From assembly GCA_016930695.1 (NCBI GenBank), contig JAFGGD010000034.1, positions 1 through 64,000 on the forward strand: a stretch of DNA of 64,000 nt. The letters run 5' to 3'. Below are positions 33,157-42,098 of the stretch, in pieces. The notes beneath the pieces were generated by a model. The model was not told where the DNA came from and did not search any database. It worked only from the letters and a program-made list of their open reading frames with translations. The position numbers were made by a program, and so were the translations under genes. Source of the stretch: Candidatus Eisenbacteria bacterium (GTDB taxonomy: Bacteria > Orphanbacterota > Orphanbacteria > Orphanbacterales > Orphanbacteraceae). How positions within the stretch are numbered: position 1 is the first letter of the stretch; each line of letters begins with the position of its first letter.

Positions 33157-34479
33157 CTAGAAAGTGCGTTCGGGGGATCCGGCGGGCATTCTCTCCACGA
33201 GGCGGTTCTCCCCCCACGCGGCCCGGACGAGATCGAAGGCGTCGTACAGCTCGCCGGTCGCCGTTCGCGCCTCGAACCGGAGAGTGTCGCTGTCGACGGA
33301 AACGACCTGATAGAACTGTGTGTTCTCGGCGGCCCTCACCATCCAGCGTTCCTCGGGGAGTTCGTACATCTTCGGTCCGCTCACGGAGACGACATACACG
33401 GGGCCCTTCGGATCGGCCCCGCCGGTGTCCCCCGGCAGGTTTCGGCCGCGCGCGTAGGTGTGGTCGTGCCCCTGGAGAACCAGATCGACGCCGTACCGAT
33501 CGAAGAGGGGACGCCACAACTCACGCAGTTCCTTGTTGTCCCGGTTTTGCGCCGCCGAGAAGACCGGATGGTGGAATGTAACCACGGTCCAGCGTTCTCC
33601 GCCCTCCCGGAGAACCCGGTCCAGCCAGGTAGCCTGTCGTTCCGGGTTGTCGCGGGAGTTCAACACGATCACGCGAACGCCGTTGTAGACGAAGGTGTAG
33701 GCGTATTCCTCCATTCCGGCGGGACCGTTCTCGGGGAGCGTGAACTGGGCGCGCCAGTGCGCCGTGGGGAGATCGGCGTCTCCCGCCCACCGCCGGTGAT
33801 ACTCGTGGTTGCCGACGACGGGGACGCTCGCCGTCTGGGCGTGTATCCACCCGCCCGCTTGGAACCACTCGGCCCAGATCGCGTCGTCGTCGCCGGTGGT
33901 GACCAGATCGCCCGTGTGAATCAAAAAGCGCGCGTCCGGCGCGGAGGCGTAGGCGGCGCGCACCACACGGGACCAGGAGCCGAGGATGTTGTTCTGTGCG
34001 TCTCCGAGATAGAGAAAGCGGAAGGGTTCGTCTTTCTCCCCGGCCGCGCGCAGCGTGAACCACTCGCTCCATCCCGCGCTGCTCCCGACGCGATAGAGAT
34101 AGGACTCGCCGGGGAGGAGCCCGGAGAAGAGAACGGAGTGACAAAGCGCCGCACCGCTCTCCGTATCGAAACGCTCCGTCCTCGCCCGGATACGGCGCGC
34201 GTTCCGGTGGAAATCGGGGGAGGGATCGGCCGGCGTGATTTCGGCGAAGGCGTCCCCCACGGAGTCGTCCGTGCGCCAGGTCACGGCCCGGCAGGTGGAG
34301 GGGTCGCCGGCGAAGGTTTGGATGATACGGTCGGGCAGAGGGGAGGGGGCGGGGTCGACGTCCGCCGTGGGGCCGTAGTCGCCGCCTCCGGCCGGCGCGG
34401 CCAGGAAGAGCGCGAGGAGCGCGGCGATGGTGGAGAGGACGCGTCGCGGGCGGTCGGATACGAGTCGAGAACCGCGCAT
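33157..34479 (-). CDS. Secreted purple acid phosphatase-like metallophosphoesterase
   Basis: This 440-residue exported hydrolase has a basic N-terminus and signal peptide (TIAALLALFLAAPAGGG). A fibronectin-III-like N-terminal domain (IIQTFAGDPSTCRAVTWRTDD to about residue 150) is followed by a calcineurin-like domain. Metal-ligand motifs appear in order: GDAQ, HTGDLVTTGDD, VVGNHEYH, VTFHHPVFS and LQGHDHTYARG. The first motif is GDAQNN rather than GDxG/GDxY. The ATG at 34479 has AGGAGG 9 nt upstream. Substrates are probably phosphomonoesters or phosphodiesters outside the cytoplasm. It stands alone on its strand. Confidence 0.88.
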   Translation of the reverse strand: MRGSRLVSDRPRRVLSTIAALLALFLAAPAGGGDYGPTADVDPAPSPLPDRIIQTFAGDPSTCRAVTWRTDDSVGDAFAEITPADPSPDFHRNARRIRARTERFDTESGAALCHSVLFSGLLPGESYLYRVGSSAGWSEWFTLRAAGEKDEPFRFLYLGDAQNNILGSWSRVVRAAYASAPDARFLIHTGDLVTTGDDDAIWAEWFQAGGWIHAQTASVPVVGNHEYHRRWAGDADLPTAHWRAQFTLPENGPAGMEEYAYTFVYNGVRVIVLNSRDNPERQATWLDRVLREGGERWTVVTFHHPVFSAAQNRDNKELRELWRPLFDRYGVDLVLQGHDHTYARGRNLPGDTGGADPKGPVYVVSVSGPKMYELPEERWMVRAAENTQFYQVVSVDSDTLRFEARTATGELYDAFDLVRAAWGENRLVERMPAGSPERTF

Positions 34480-34576
34480 GGCGGAAAACCTCCTGCTGGA
34501 TGAGTCCGGGCGGACCCTCTCTCCGGTCCGACCCATTCGCCGGGGTCGGGCACAGCATACGGCAAGATCTCCCTCC

Positions 34577-34677
34577 GGGGAAGGGTGGGTTCGAACCCAC
34601 GAGGCGCGGCGCCTCCTTGGACAGGCCGCTTGAAAGCCGCGATCCCCGGCCGTCCCCCGGCGGGGGGAAGTCCCCCC
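34577..34677 (-). other. Degenerate tRNA-like element (class II, possible tRNA remnant)
   Basis: Read on the minus strand there is an anticodon-loop-like TTTCAAG (34635-34629). It is followed by a variable-arm-like hairpin GAGGCG/CGCCTC (34615-34610 / 34606-34601) and directly by a T-arm-like GTGGGTTCGAACCCAC (34600-34585). The T-loop is one nucleotide short, the anticodon stem does not pair properly and the acceptor halves match poorly. I therefore do not call a functional tRNA. A decayed Sec, Ser or Leu tRNA or an attachment-site remnant would fit. Confidence 0.25.
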
Positions 34678-34722
34678 TGCTCGGTCTTTTGGGTGCACCG
34701 GCGCGGAGAGGGACGGTGGATC

Positions 34723-34752
34723 TTGCCGGACCGGATCGCGCGGCTGTATGCT
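34723..34752 (+). promoter_or_regulatory. Promoter for POT-like transporter
   Basis: TTGCCG (34723-34728), an 18-bp spacer and TATGCT (34747-34752) lie about 65 bp before the transporter start. Confidence 0.4.
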
Positions 34753-34817
34753 GCCGGGACACGCGCCGTCCCGGTAGGGCGCTCTCGATCGACGGACAGG
34801 AGGGAGGAACGCCGACG

Positions 34818-36239
34818 ATGACCGAGGAGAAACGCCGCGAAGAGGAGCCGCAAGGGATCCCGAACCCGATCACCGAACTGATCGACTCGATCCGGGAACT
34901 GCGGGGCGCGCCGGCCGGTTTCTGGTACACCAACGTCGCCTACTGGATGGACGGCATCGCCTACTTCGGGATGCTCACTCTTCTCGCCATGTTTTTCCAC
35001 GATCTGGCGGGGCTGTCGGACGACACGGGGCACAAGCTGGTCTCCGTATACACCGGCCTCATCAGCGGGCTCATGCTCGTTTTCGGTCCCGTCGCGGACA
35101 AGCTCGGCGTCCGCCGATCCCTGATCGTCTCGGTGGTGCTCTACATCATCGGCAGGATCTGGTTCCCCCTCGCCCCGAGCCTGGTGCCGCCCGGGTCGAC
35201 GCTCATGATCGTCCTCTCCGTGGTGGCGCTCGTCATCGCCGCCGCCGGGAACGGCTTCATGCAGCCCGCCTGTTACGCCGGCGTCCGCAGGTTCACCGAC
35301 GAGAAGACCGCCGCCATGGGTTACGGACTCCTCTACGCCGGCATGAACCTCGGAATCGTCGTCATCGGCCTCCTCTCGTCGCGGATCCGGACCGGGCTTC
35401 ACATCGGCAGCCCCTTCGATTTCGACGGCTTTGGCATCACCGGCGTTTTCTGGTTTTGCGTCGGCGTGAACGTGCTCATGCTCGTGCTGCTTCTCTTTTT
35501 CTTCACGCCGAAAGTGGAAAGGGAGTCGACGATCTTGGGCGCGGGCCCGGAAGGGGCGGAGGGAAAGGGGGACGCCGGACCGCGACGCGGCCCCGTGGAA
35601 GGGATCGTGCACTGGTTCCATACGAGCCCCCTTCTGAACGCACGGTTCATGTTCTTCATCTTCGTCCTCCTCCCCGTGCAGACCCTTTTCGCCTATCAGT
35701 GGTTGGTGCTCCCGCAGTACGTCACGCGCGCCTACTCGGAAGCGGTGGCGAACAACATGGAAACGATCGTGAACGTCTCCAACCCGCTGATCATCGTGCT
35801 CGGCGTACCGGTGATCACCGCCCTGACCCGCCGCGTTCCCGTCTACCGGATGATGATCATCGGGTCGATGGTGAGCGCCCTTCCCACCTTTTTCTTCACC
35901 GCCGGGCCGAGCTTTACGCTTCTGATGGCGTACATCGTTCTCTTCTCCATCGGCGAGGCGCTCTGGCAGCCCCGTTTCCTCCAGTACGCCGCCGAGCTCG
36001 CCCCGGAGGGGCGGACCGGCGCTTACATCGCCTTCGCCAACATCCCCTGGTTCCTGATCAAGTTCCTCGCCGGCCTCTACACGGGCCGGATGATGGAGAT
36101 CTACTGCCCGGCGGAGGGGCCGACGCGGACCGAGACGATGTGGCTGGTCTACGCGCTGATCGCGCTGGCGAGCCCCATCGGACTTCTCATCGGCCGCAAG
36201 TGGGTCGAGAGAGGTCTCCGGGAGAAGGGGGATGGCTGA
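34818..36239 (+). CDS. MFS transporter resembling the POT/PTR oligopeptide family
   Basis: This 473-residue inner-membrane carrier has about 12 predicted helices. YTGLISGLMLVFGPVADKLGVRRSLIVS is the MFS/POT loop 2-3 signature; GNGFMQPACYAGVRRFTDE and WFCVGVNVLMLVLLLFFF fit the same family. In POT proteins TM1 carries ExxERFxYYG; the equivalent here reads MDGIAYFGM, so the proton-coupling Glu/Arg are replaced by Asp/Gly. A charged cytoplasmic loop (about 235-270) separates the halves. The ATG at 34818 follows AGGGAGGA by 9 nt. Peptide uptake is plausible given the nearby exported peptidases but is inference only. Confidence 0.75.
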   Translation: MTEEKRREEEPQGIPNPITELIDSIRELRGAPAGFWYTNVAYWMDGIAYFGMLTLLAMFFHDLAGLSDDTGHKLVSVYTGLISGLMLVFGPVADKLGVRRSLIVSVVLYIIGRIWFPLAPSLVPPGSTLMIVLSVVALVIAAAGNGFMQPACYAGVRRFTDEKTAAMGYGLLYAGMNLGIVVIGLLSSRIRTGLHIGSPFDFDGFGITGVFWFCVGVNVLMLVLLLFFFTPKVERESTILGAGPEGAEGKGDAGPRRGPVEGIVHWFHTSPLLNARFMFFIFVLLPVQTLFAYQWLVLPQYVTRAYSEAVANNMETIVNVSNPLIIVLGVPVITALTRRVPVYRMMIIGSMVSALPTFFFTAGPSFTLLMAYIVLFSIGEALWQPRFLQYAAELAPEGRTGAYIAFANIPWFLIKFLAGLYTGRMMEIYCPAEGPTRTETMWLVYALIALASPIGLLIGRKWVERGLREKGDG

Positions 36240-36472
36240 GGACCGGCCGGGAAGGCCGGCATCGATCGCGCGGATCGGAGTGAACCAAAGGGGCTCGTTC
36301 CTCGTCTTTTCTTGCAAGGCGCGGGCGCTTCCGGGCGCGCCGCGCCGCGAATAGGTGCCCACCTCGCAGTGGAGTGGACCCCGTCCGGGTTCGTTCCGGC
36401 GGGACGGGCCCGCGACGGAACGACCGCCGGGCTCTCCTTCCCGCGACACCCACCGTATGGAAGGAAATCGCA

Positions 36473-37453
36473 ATGACGACACACCGAGAAAAGAGAGCGC
36501 GCGCCGCGGGGGTGGCGCCGTTCCTTCTGGCCGTCCTGCTCGGGATCGCTCCCGTTCCGGGGGCGGCGCAAGATGTCCCTCCGGATCCGCTCGATGAATG
36601 CGTCCGGCTCGCCCCGCTCTTCCGGGAGGCGGTCGACGCGGGGGAATGGACGCTCGCCCTCGAAACGGGCGAGGAGATGGCCTGGCAGGCGATGACCCTG
36701 CACACCGACCTTCTTTTCGAGATCGCCCGCCAGCACGCGTTGCTCGGCGAGCCGGCGGAAGCGTATCTCTGGCTCGACCGGGCGCGGGCGGCCGGTTTCT
36801 GGGATGTCATGCGGGTGCGCGAGGACGAGGCGTTCGCGAATCTGATCACCGAGGATCATTTCCGCGCGCTGCTTCGCGGAATATGGCTCAACGGGTACAT
36901 CGCCATGCTCGAGAGAGACGAGAGGGACGACTTCCAGATGCCCGCCCGCGTGATGGAGACCCTCGCCCTCGAACCGGGCGAGCGGGTGGCGGACGTGGGC
37001 GCCGGATCGGGCTATTTCACCATCCCGGTGGCGAAGGCGGTCGGGCCGGAGGGGGTCGTTTGGGCGATGGACATCCGTCAGGAGATGCTCGACTTTCTCG
37101 AGAAACGTCTCCGGGGAGAGAAGATCGAGAACGTCCGCGTGCGGCTGGTGGAGCCGGACGATCCCGGCCTTCCGCCCGGAGGGGTGGATACCATCCTGAT
37201 GGTGGACACGTGGCATTACATCCGCGACCCGGCGTACGCGGCGAAGCTGCGGGCCGGCCTCGCTCCGGGGGGGCGGGTGGTGGTGATCGACTACCGGCCC
37301 AAACCTTGGGAAGAACGCCCCTGGGGGGTTCCTCCCCAGCAGCAGACGCCGCGGGAGGAGTTGGACGCCCACTTCGCCGAGGCGGGACTCCAACCGGTAC
37401 GGGTGCACGACTTTCTTCCGGAGCAGTACTTCGTGGAGTACGAGGCGCGCTGA
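36473..37453 (+). CDS. Exported SAM-methyltransferase-like protein
   Basis: This 326-residue protein has a clear signal peptide (FLLAVLLGIAPVPGAAQ, cleavage near residue 33). A helical region (about 38-135) containing a TPR-like QHALLGEPAEAYLWLDRARAAGF follows. A class I methyltransferase domain comes last: motif I VADVGAGSGYFTIPVA, acidic residue in MDIRQE, VDTILMVDTWHYI and APGGRVVVIDYRP. The ATG at 36473 follows AAGGAA. A SAM-binding fold outside the cytoplasm is odd because SAM is not normally available there. Either it binds another ligand or the signal acts as an anchor. The next gene converges from the other strand. Confidence 0.75.
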   Translation: MTTHREKRARAAGVAPFLLAVLLGIAPVPGAAQDVPPDPLDECVRLAPLFREAVDAGEWTLALETGEEMAWQAMTLHTDLLFEIARQHALLGEPAEAYLWLDRARAAGFWDVMRVREDEAFANLITEDHFRALLRGIWLNGYIAMLERDERDDFQMPARVMETLALEPGERVADVGAGSGYFTIPVAKAVGPEGVVWAMDIRQEMLDFLEKRLRGEKIENVRVRLVEPDDPGLPPGGVDTILMVDTWHYIRDPAYAAKLRAGLAPGGRVVVIDYRPKPWEERPWGVPPQQQTPREELDAHFAEAGLQPVRVHDFLPEQYFVEYEAR

Positions 37454-37495
37454 TCGGCGGGGCGGGCGGGGGGACGCGCGCGCGCGGTGCGTTCC

Positions 37496-40400
37496 TCAGT
37501 CCGCCCCTTCTTCCAATTCCCGGCGAGCCGTTTCCGGGTATTCGTCCGCGCTCCCCGGCGCCATCCCCTCGCGGAGCCGGGGGGACTTGAGCGCTCGGAC
37601 CATCTCTCCGCGGAGCTTTTCCGCCCTCTCCCGGGCGTTGGGGGTGAGCGTCTCCCGTTCCAAGAGGAAACCGAGCAGTCGGGCCGCGCGGTCCGGGTCG
37701 CCCGCGCCGAAGCGGACCCGGGCGATCTCGCCGAGCGTCTCGAGAACGGTGGGCTCGTCCATGTCCTCCAAGGCGGGGCGGAGCGCCGCCCGGTACCGGC
37801 GGAGCGCCCCGCCCCAATCTCCGTCCTCGGCGGCGATCCTGCCGGCGGCGAGATCCAGCCAGGCGCTCCGGTAGCCGCGCACGCTCCCGATGTCCAGCGG
37901 GGGGTTTCTCTCGTTGGAACGGAGTTCCTCTCCCCGGTCCACGATCTGGCCGAGCAGGAAACGGGCCTCCTGCAGGTCCCCGGAGGCGAAGGCGTTGTCG
38001 GCGAGCACCGCGTAGAGAAGATTCACCCAGGAAAGATCCCCCAATGATTGAGCGAAGTCGACCGCGGATTCCAGCTCTTCTCGGGCTCGGTCCCAGCGAC
38101 CCATGTCGTAGGCGATCATCCCGAGGCGGGTCTGGGAGAAGGCGACGCGCCAGTCGTGCCCCATTTCCCGGGAGAGTCGAATGCACTCCTCGAAAAGGCG
38201 GAAGGTCTCGTCGAAGTTTCCCGTGCGCCGCGCCAGCGTCCCGATCCTCTCCAGGATGTTGACGCACCCGTCCAGGTCCTCCCCCATCTCCCGGCGGATT
38301 CGGACGCTTTCCCAGTATCGTTTTTTCGCCACGCGGGGCAGGTCCTGCTGTTCGGCGATTCTCCCGAGAAGAACGTGGGAGAGGGCGATCCCCCAACGAT
38401 CCCCCATCTGATGCCGTAGCCGGAGGCATTTCTGCCCGCACCGGAGCGCCTCGTCGTGATCCGTGTGGGTGAGGATGCTGCTGATCACCTCCAGGGTCAT
38501 GGCTTCCCAGAAACGGTTCCCTTCTCTTTCGAAGATGGCGAGGGCTTCCTCGAGCCGGACTTTCTCCTTTTCGGCGTAATCCATGAAGAGGATCGCCGAC
38601 ACGACCAGGGCGAAGGCGTACTCCGGTGTCGGACCGAGCGGCTCCAACGTCTTCAGGCCGCGGCGGATCAGTTCCTCGCAGAGGCCGACCCGCTCGTATC
38701 GCACGAACCAGGCGCGCCCGGTGTAGAGCGCGCCGAGGAGGAGGCCGGCGTCCTCTTCGTCGCGTTTTTCGAGGAGGCGGATCGCTTCGTCGAAGAAGTC
38801 CGCCCCTTCCGGAAAACGGCTCCGGATATCGAAGTAGAGGAACAGGGTGAAGAACGCCCCTCTCATCGATTCGATCCGGCCCATTTCCGACGCCCGGATC
38901 CATGCGGTTCGTATGTTCTCGATTTCCCGGGCGATCTCCATCAGGGCTTCCTTCTGCCCCCCACCCTCGATCGCCTTTTCCAGCCGCGCCATTTTCTTCA
39001 GGTAGTAATCGACCAGCTTGCCGACGACCTCGTCGTGCTCCTCCTGGTTTTCCCGGAGCTTCTCCTCCGCGAATTGGCGGAGGACCTCGTGAATCTCGTA
39101 GCGCCCGGAGGGATCCGCATGGAGCAGGGATTTGTCCCCCAGGATCTCCAGCACGCCGATGGGGCAACCCGCCGTCTCTCTCGCCGCCTCGCGAGTGAAC
39201 CCTCCCCGGAAGGAAGCGAGGCGGCGGAAACAGGTCCTCTCCTTCTCGGACAGCATCTTCCAGGAATGATCGAAAACCGCCCGGATGCTCCTGTGTCGCT
39301 CGGGAATGTTTCTCTGGCGGCTGGTGAGAAAGTCGAGGCTCTTCTCGATCTCGGCGTCGATCTCGTCGCACCGGAACATCTTGGTCCACGCCGCGGCGAG
39401 TTCGATACCGAGGGGTCCCCCGCGAAGGCGCCTGCAGATACGGCCGATCGCATCCCGGTTGTCTTCTTCGGGGGTGAAGGAAACATCCGCCCTCTTCGCG
39501 GCGTTCAGAAAGAGCCGCACCGCCGGGGAGGAATCGTACTCCTCCCGATCCGCCCCCTCCTCGGGATAGGGGAGTCCATCCAGTTCGAGGACGTACTCTC
39601 CGCCCATGCGGAGCCTTTCCCGGGAGGTGGCGATCACCTGAACATCCGGCGCTTCCTCGAGAATCTCCCGGACGTCGTCCAGGGCTCCGAGGAGATGCTC
39701 CATGTTGTCCAGGACGAGGAGCATTCTCTTTTCCCGCAGGTAATCCGCCAGGAGGCGCCTCTCCGAAACGCCGGCCCGGCGACCGGCCGCTCCCTTTTCC
39801 CCCTTGCCGCGGGGGAGGGGGACGCGGAGGGTCTCCACGATCGTCGGGATCAGGTTTTTCGGGGATACGACCGAGGCGAGGGGGACGAAAAAGATGCCGT
39901 CCGGATAAGCGCCCAACTGCTCTTCCGCCGCCTGGATCGCCAGGCGGGTTTTTCCGCTCCCCCCCGGACCGACCAGGGTGAGCAGCCGCCAGTCCGGGTC
40001 CCCGAGAAGGCGCCTGATCTCCCCCATTTCTTCCTCACGGCCGATGAAACGCGTCTCCCGGGCGGGCAGGTTGTGCCGGGACCTTTCCACCTCGGGGGCC
40101 CGCGCGATTCTCGCGAGGCCGGCCGAGAGGATCCGGTTTCGGAGTTCGGTGGTTTCCTCGGCGGGGGTCAGCCCCAGCTCCTTCTCCAGCAGGCGGGCGC
40201 TCTGATCGTAGAGTTCGATGGCGGAGGTTCGTTGCCCCGCTTCGGTGTAGAGGTCCATCATCTCCCGCTGCGCCGGTTCGTGGAAGGGATCCAGAGAAAG
40301 CCAACGCCGGCCGTAGAGAATCGCCTTGTCGAACTCGTGTCGGGTTCTGTGGTACCGGACGAGTCGATCGAGCACCGACGCAAACTCGGCCCGCGCCGTC

Positions 40401-40873
40401 TCCTTCTCGTGGAGCTGCCATTCGTCGAAGGAGTAGCTGTCCTTCAGGCCGAAGCCGGCCATGAAGTGATCCCTGTAGAGAGAGGCGGCCCCGGCGAGGA
40501 GGTCGGCGTCGCGGGGAGGTATGTCGAAACCGCGTCCGTCGGTCCCCCGGCCGGCGCGGGAGCGCTCCCGGAACTCGATCACGTCGGTCCACACGCCCTC
40601 GCGCGCCAGTTCCACCGTGTCGTACTCCGCCGACAACTCGATCGGCGCGACCTCCTGTTTCAGGATCCAGAGGAGGTTTCTGAGATTGGCGTGGCTGCGC
40701 GCCGGGTCCGCTTCCGGCCAAAGAAGGGTGGAGAGCGCCTCCCGGCTGTGGCTCCGGCCGGTGACGGCGAGATAGGCGAGAAGCGCGAGCGCTTTCCGGC
40801 GCCGGATGGGGATCAAACGATCTCCGCGACGGATCAGCGGTGTTCCGAGGAGGTGGATCTTCAGAGGTATCAA
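37496..40873 (-). CDS. SARP-like regulator: OmpR-type DNA-binding, BTAD, NB-ARC ATPase and TPRs
   Basis: This 1125-residue cytoplasmic regulator resembles AfsR/MalT-type STAND proteins. The N-terminal winged helix (about 1-90, with RRRKALALLAYLAV and LSTLLWPEADPARSHANLRNLLW) is followed by a bacterial transcriptional activation domain (about 125-250, SLYRDHFMAGF... LYDQSARLLEKELGL). The STAND ATPase begins TRFIGREEEM with Walker A GPGGSGKT (302-309) and Walker B MLLVLDNMEHLL. From about 650 to 1110 TPR-like helical repeats (CGQKCLRLRHQMGDRWGIALSHVLLGRIAEQQ and similar) form the sensor part. The TTG at 40873 has GGAG 6 nt upstream. Target genes and ligand are unknown. Confidence 0.85.
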   Translation of the reverse strand: MIPLKIHLLGTPLIRRGDRLIPIRRRKALALLAYLAVTGRSHSREALSTLLWPEADPARSHANLRNLLWILKQEVAPIELSAEYDTVELAREGVWTDVIEFRERSRAGRGTDGRGFDIPPRDADLLAGAASLYRDHFMAGFGLKDSYSFDEWQLHEKETARAEFASVLDRLVRYHRTRHEFDKAILYGRRWLSLDPFHEPAQREMMDLYTEAGQRTSAIELYDQSARLLEKELGLTPAEETTELRNRILSAGLARIARAPEVERSRHNLPARETRFIGREEEMGEIRRLLGDPDWRLLTLVGPGGSGKTRLAIQAAEEQLGAYPDGIFFVPLASVVSPKNLIPTIVETLRVPLPRGKGEKGAAGRRAGVSERRLLADYLREKRMLLVLDNMEHLLGALDDVREILEEAPDVQVIATSRERLRMGGEYVLELDGLPYPEEGADREEYDSSPAVRLFLNAAKRADVSFTPEEDNRDAIGRICRRLRGGPLGIELAAAWTKMFRCDEIDAEIEKSLDFLTSRQRNIPERHRSIRAVFDHSWKMLSEKERTCFRRLASFRGGFTREAARETAGCPIGVLEILGDKSLLHADPSGRYEIHEVLRQFAEEKLRENQEEHDEVVGKLVDYYLKKMARLEKAIEGGGQKEALMEIAREIENIRTAWIRASEMGRIESMRGAFFTLFLYFDIRSRFPEGADFFDEAIRLLEKRDEEDAGLLLGALYTGRAWFVRYERVGLCEELIRRGLKTLEPLGPTPEYAFALVVSAILFMDYAEKEKVRLEEALAIFEREGNRFWEAMTLEVISSILTHTDHDEALRCGQKCLRLRHQMGDRWGIALSHVLLGRIAEQQDLPRVAKKRYWESVRIRREMGEDLDGCVNILERIGTLARRTGNFDETFRLFEECIRLSREMGHDWRVAFSQTRLGMIAYDMGRWDRAREELESAVDFAQSLGDLSWVNLLYAVLADNAFASGDLQEARFLLGQIVDRGEELRSNERNPPLDIGSVRGYRSAWLDLAAGRIAAEDGDWGGALRRYRAALRPALEDMDEPTVLETLGEIARVRFGAGDPDRAARLLGFLLERETLTPNARERAEKLRGEMVRALKSPRLREGMAPGSADEYPETARRELEEGAD

Positions 40874-40944
40874 TGCGGTCTCCCCATTCCCCCTATATGA
40901 GAATCGGCCGCTCCCATCATACGCAAAGAGGGGGAATGAGACCA

Positions 40945-40990
40945 GAGGTGACGATCAGGAGACGGCCCCCACGTAATATGAACCGGAAAA
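40945..40990 (+). promoter_or_regulatory. Promoter-like motif shared with the propeller modules (copy 1)
   Basis: GGTGACGATCAGGAGACGGC is followed 6 to 7 bp later by ACGTAATATG. A closely similar block precedes both exported DJ-1 genes (near 42391 and 45113). It lies about 60 bp before the permease start. Confidence 0.4.
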
Positions 40991-41030
40991 GCACGTCTCG
41001 CCCCTTCCCGGGGGCGTGGGGAGGGGAAGA

Positions 41031-42098
41031 ATGCGGTCCGATACCATACGCGTCTTTCCGGCCGAGGAGGCGATTCGGCCGGTCCCCGGCGGAGCGCCGT
41101 CCGGTGGGGTCCGTTCCCGGCCGTCCTTCCGGCGCGTCGCCGTCGTCGGGACGCTCGGTTTCTCCCTTCTCTTCTGGGCGGCCGATTTCGTCTACCGGAC
41201 GGTGGAGGATATCTCCTTCGTGAACCGGGAGGAGTGCGTGCTCATCCGCGCCCTCCCGCCGATCGGCGACCTCCTCTGGGAGTACTTCGTGGAGACGCTG
41301 ATTCTGGTCCTCGTCGGCGCCTTTTTCGCCGTTCTTCTCGGCCGCTGGTTCCTTCGTTTCCGGCGCTTCTACCCCCGCGGTCCGGCGACCGCCTTTCTCT
41401 GCGGATCCGTTCTGCCGGTCTGCGCCTGTTCGGCGATCCCTCTTCTTTCGAGCATGAAGGGGAGGTGGCGTTTCGGGACCGCCCTCTCCTTCGTCCTCGC
41501 CGCCCCTCTTCTCAGCCCCTATATTCTGGTCCTTTCCTTCACCGTTCTCGGTCCGGTCTACGGCGCGCTCCGCGTCGCCGGCGCTTTTTTGACGGTGATG
41601 GGGAGCACGGCCTTCCTGAGCGCTCTCGTCCGGCGGAACCGCTCTTTCGGAGCGGAGTGGGTCCGGGGCTCCTGCGACCGCTCCTGCGCCGCCGCCGGGG
41701 GGGACGTGGTCGAAGAGACGTGGGCCCTCTTCCGCCGCATGATCCCCTACCTTTTGGCCGCCGGTGTGCTCGGTCTCGCACTCGAGTCGCTCGGCCCGCG
41801 GCGGTTCCTCCTGCTGCGGAGCCTTTCGGAGGGCCCTTGGGGAGTGCTCGCCTGGATCGGGGTCGGCATTCCTCTCTATTTCTGCGGCGGCTCGGAGGTC
41901 CTCTTCCTCCGGCCCCTCATGGAGCACGGCTTCCCGGTCGGGACGGCGGTCGCCTTCAGCCTGACCGCGACGGCGATCTGCTCTTCGTCGATCGCCATGC
42001 TGATTCAGGCGATCGGCGCCCGCCTGACCGCCGCGCTCGTCATCTCGGTTCTCACGATCGCGACCGCGCTCGCCCTCGTCCTGAACGCGCTTTTCTGA
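41031..42098 (+). CDS. UPF0718/ArsP-like permease
   Basis: This 355-residue inner-membrane protein has about eight TM helices in two repeats. The family hallmark GSVLPVCACSAIPL occurs in the first half and GIPLYFCGGSEVLFL plus ATAICSSSIAMLIQA in the second. Relatives (YraQ, ArsP, SO_0444-type) export organoarsenicals, copper or zinc. A central cytoplasmic loop contains SCDRSCAAAGG, a Cys-x3-Cys pair that could bind metal. The ATG at 41031 is preceded by GGGGAAGA. No metalloregulator is adjacent; the gene stands between the SARP-like regulator and the propeller modules. Confidence 0.78.
   Translation: MRSDTIRVFPAEEAIRPVPGGAPSGGVRSRPSFRRVAVVGTLGFSLLFWAADFVYRTVEDISFVNREECVLIRALPPIGDLLWEYFVETLILVLVGAFFAVLLGRWFLRFRRFYPRGPATAFLCGSVLPVCACSAIPLLSSMKGRWRFGTALSFVLAAPLLSPYILVLSFTVLGPVYGALRVAGAFLTVMGSTAFLSALVRRNRSFGAEWVRGSCDRSCAAAGGDVVEETWALFRRMIPYLLAAGVLGLALESLGPRRFLLLRSLSEGPWGVLAWIGVGIPLYFCGGSEVLFLRPLMEHGFPVGTAVAFSLTATAICSSSIAMLIQAIGARLTAALVISVLTIATALALVLNALF

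Larger units (their letters stand above)
34480..34817. other. Intergenic region with tRNA-like element
   Basis: No protein gene is supported. The interval holds a degenerate class II tRNA-like sequence (34577-34677, minus strand), a hairpin GGGGGGACTTCCCCCC near 34662-34677 and a promoter for the downstream transporter. Confidence 0.5.

Noticed and set aside
34577-34677. Functional tRNA-Sec or tRNA-Leu gene
   Set aside because: The anticodon stem and acceptor stem do not pair and the T-loop is one base short, so only a degenerate element is reported.
38456-40900. 814-codon open frame opposite the SARP-like gene
   Set aside because: It has no domain, while the minus strand encodes an unmistakable BTAD/NB-ARC protein.
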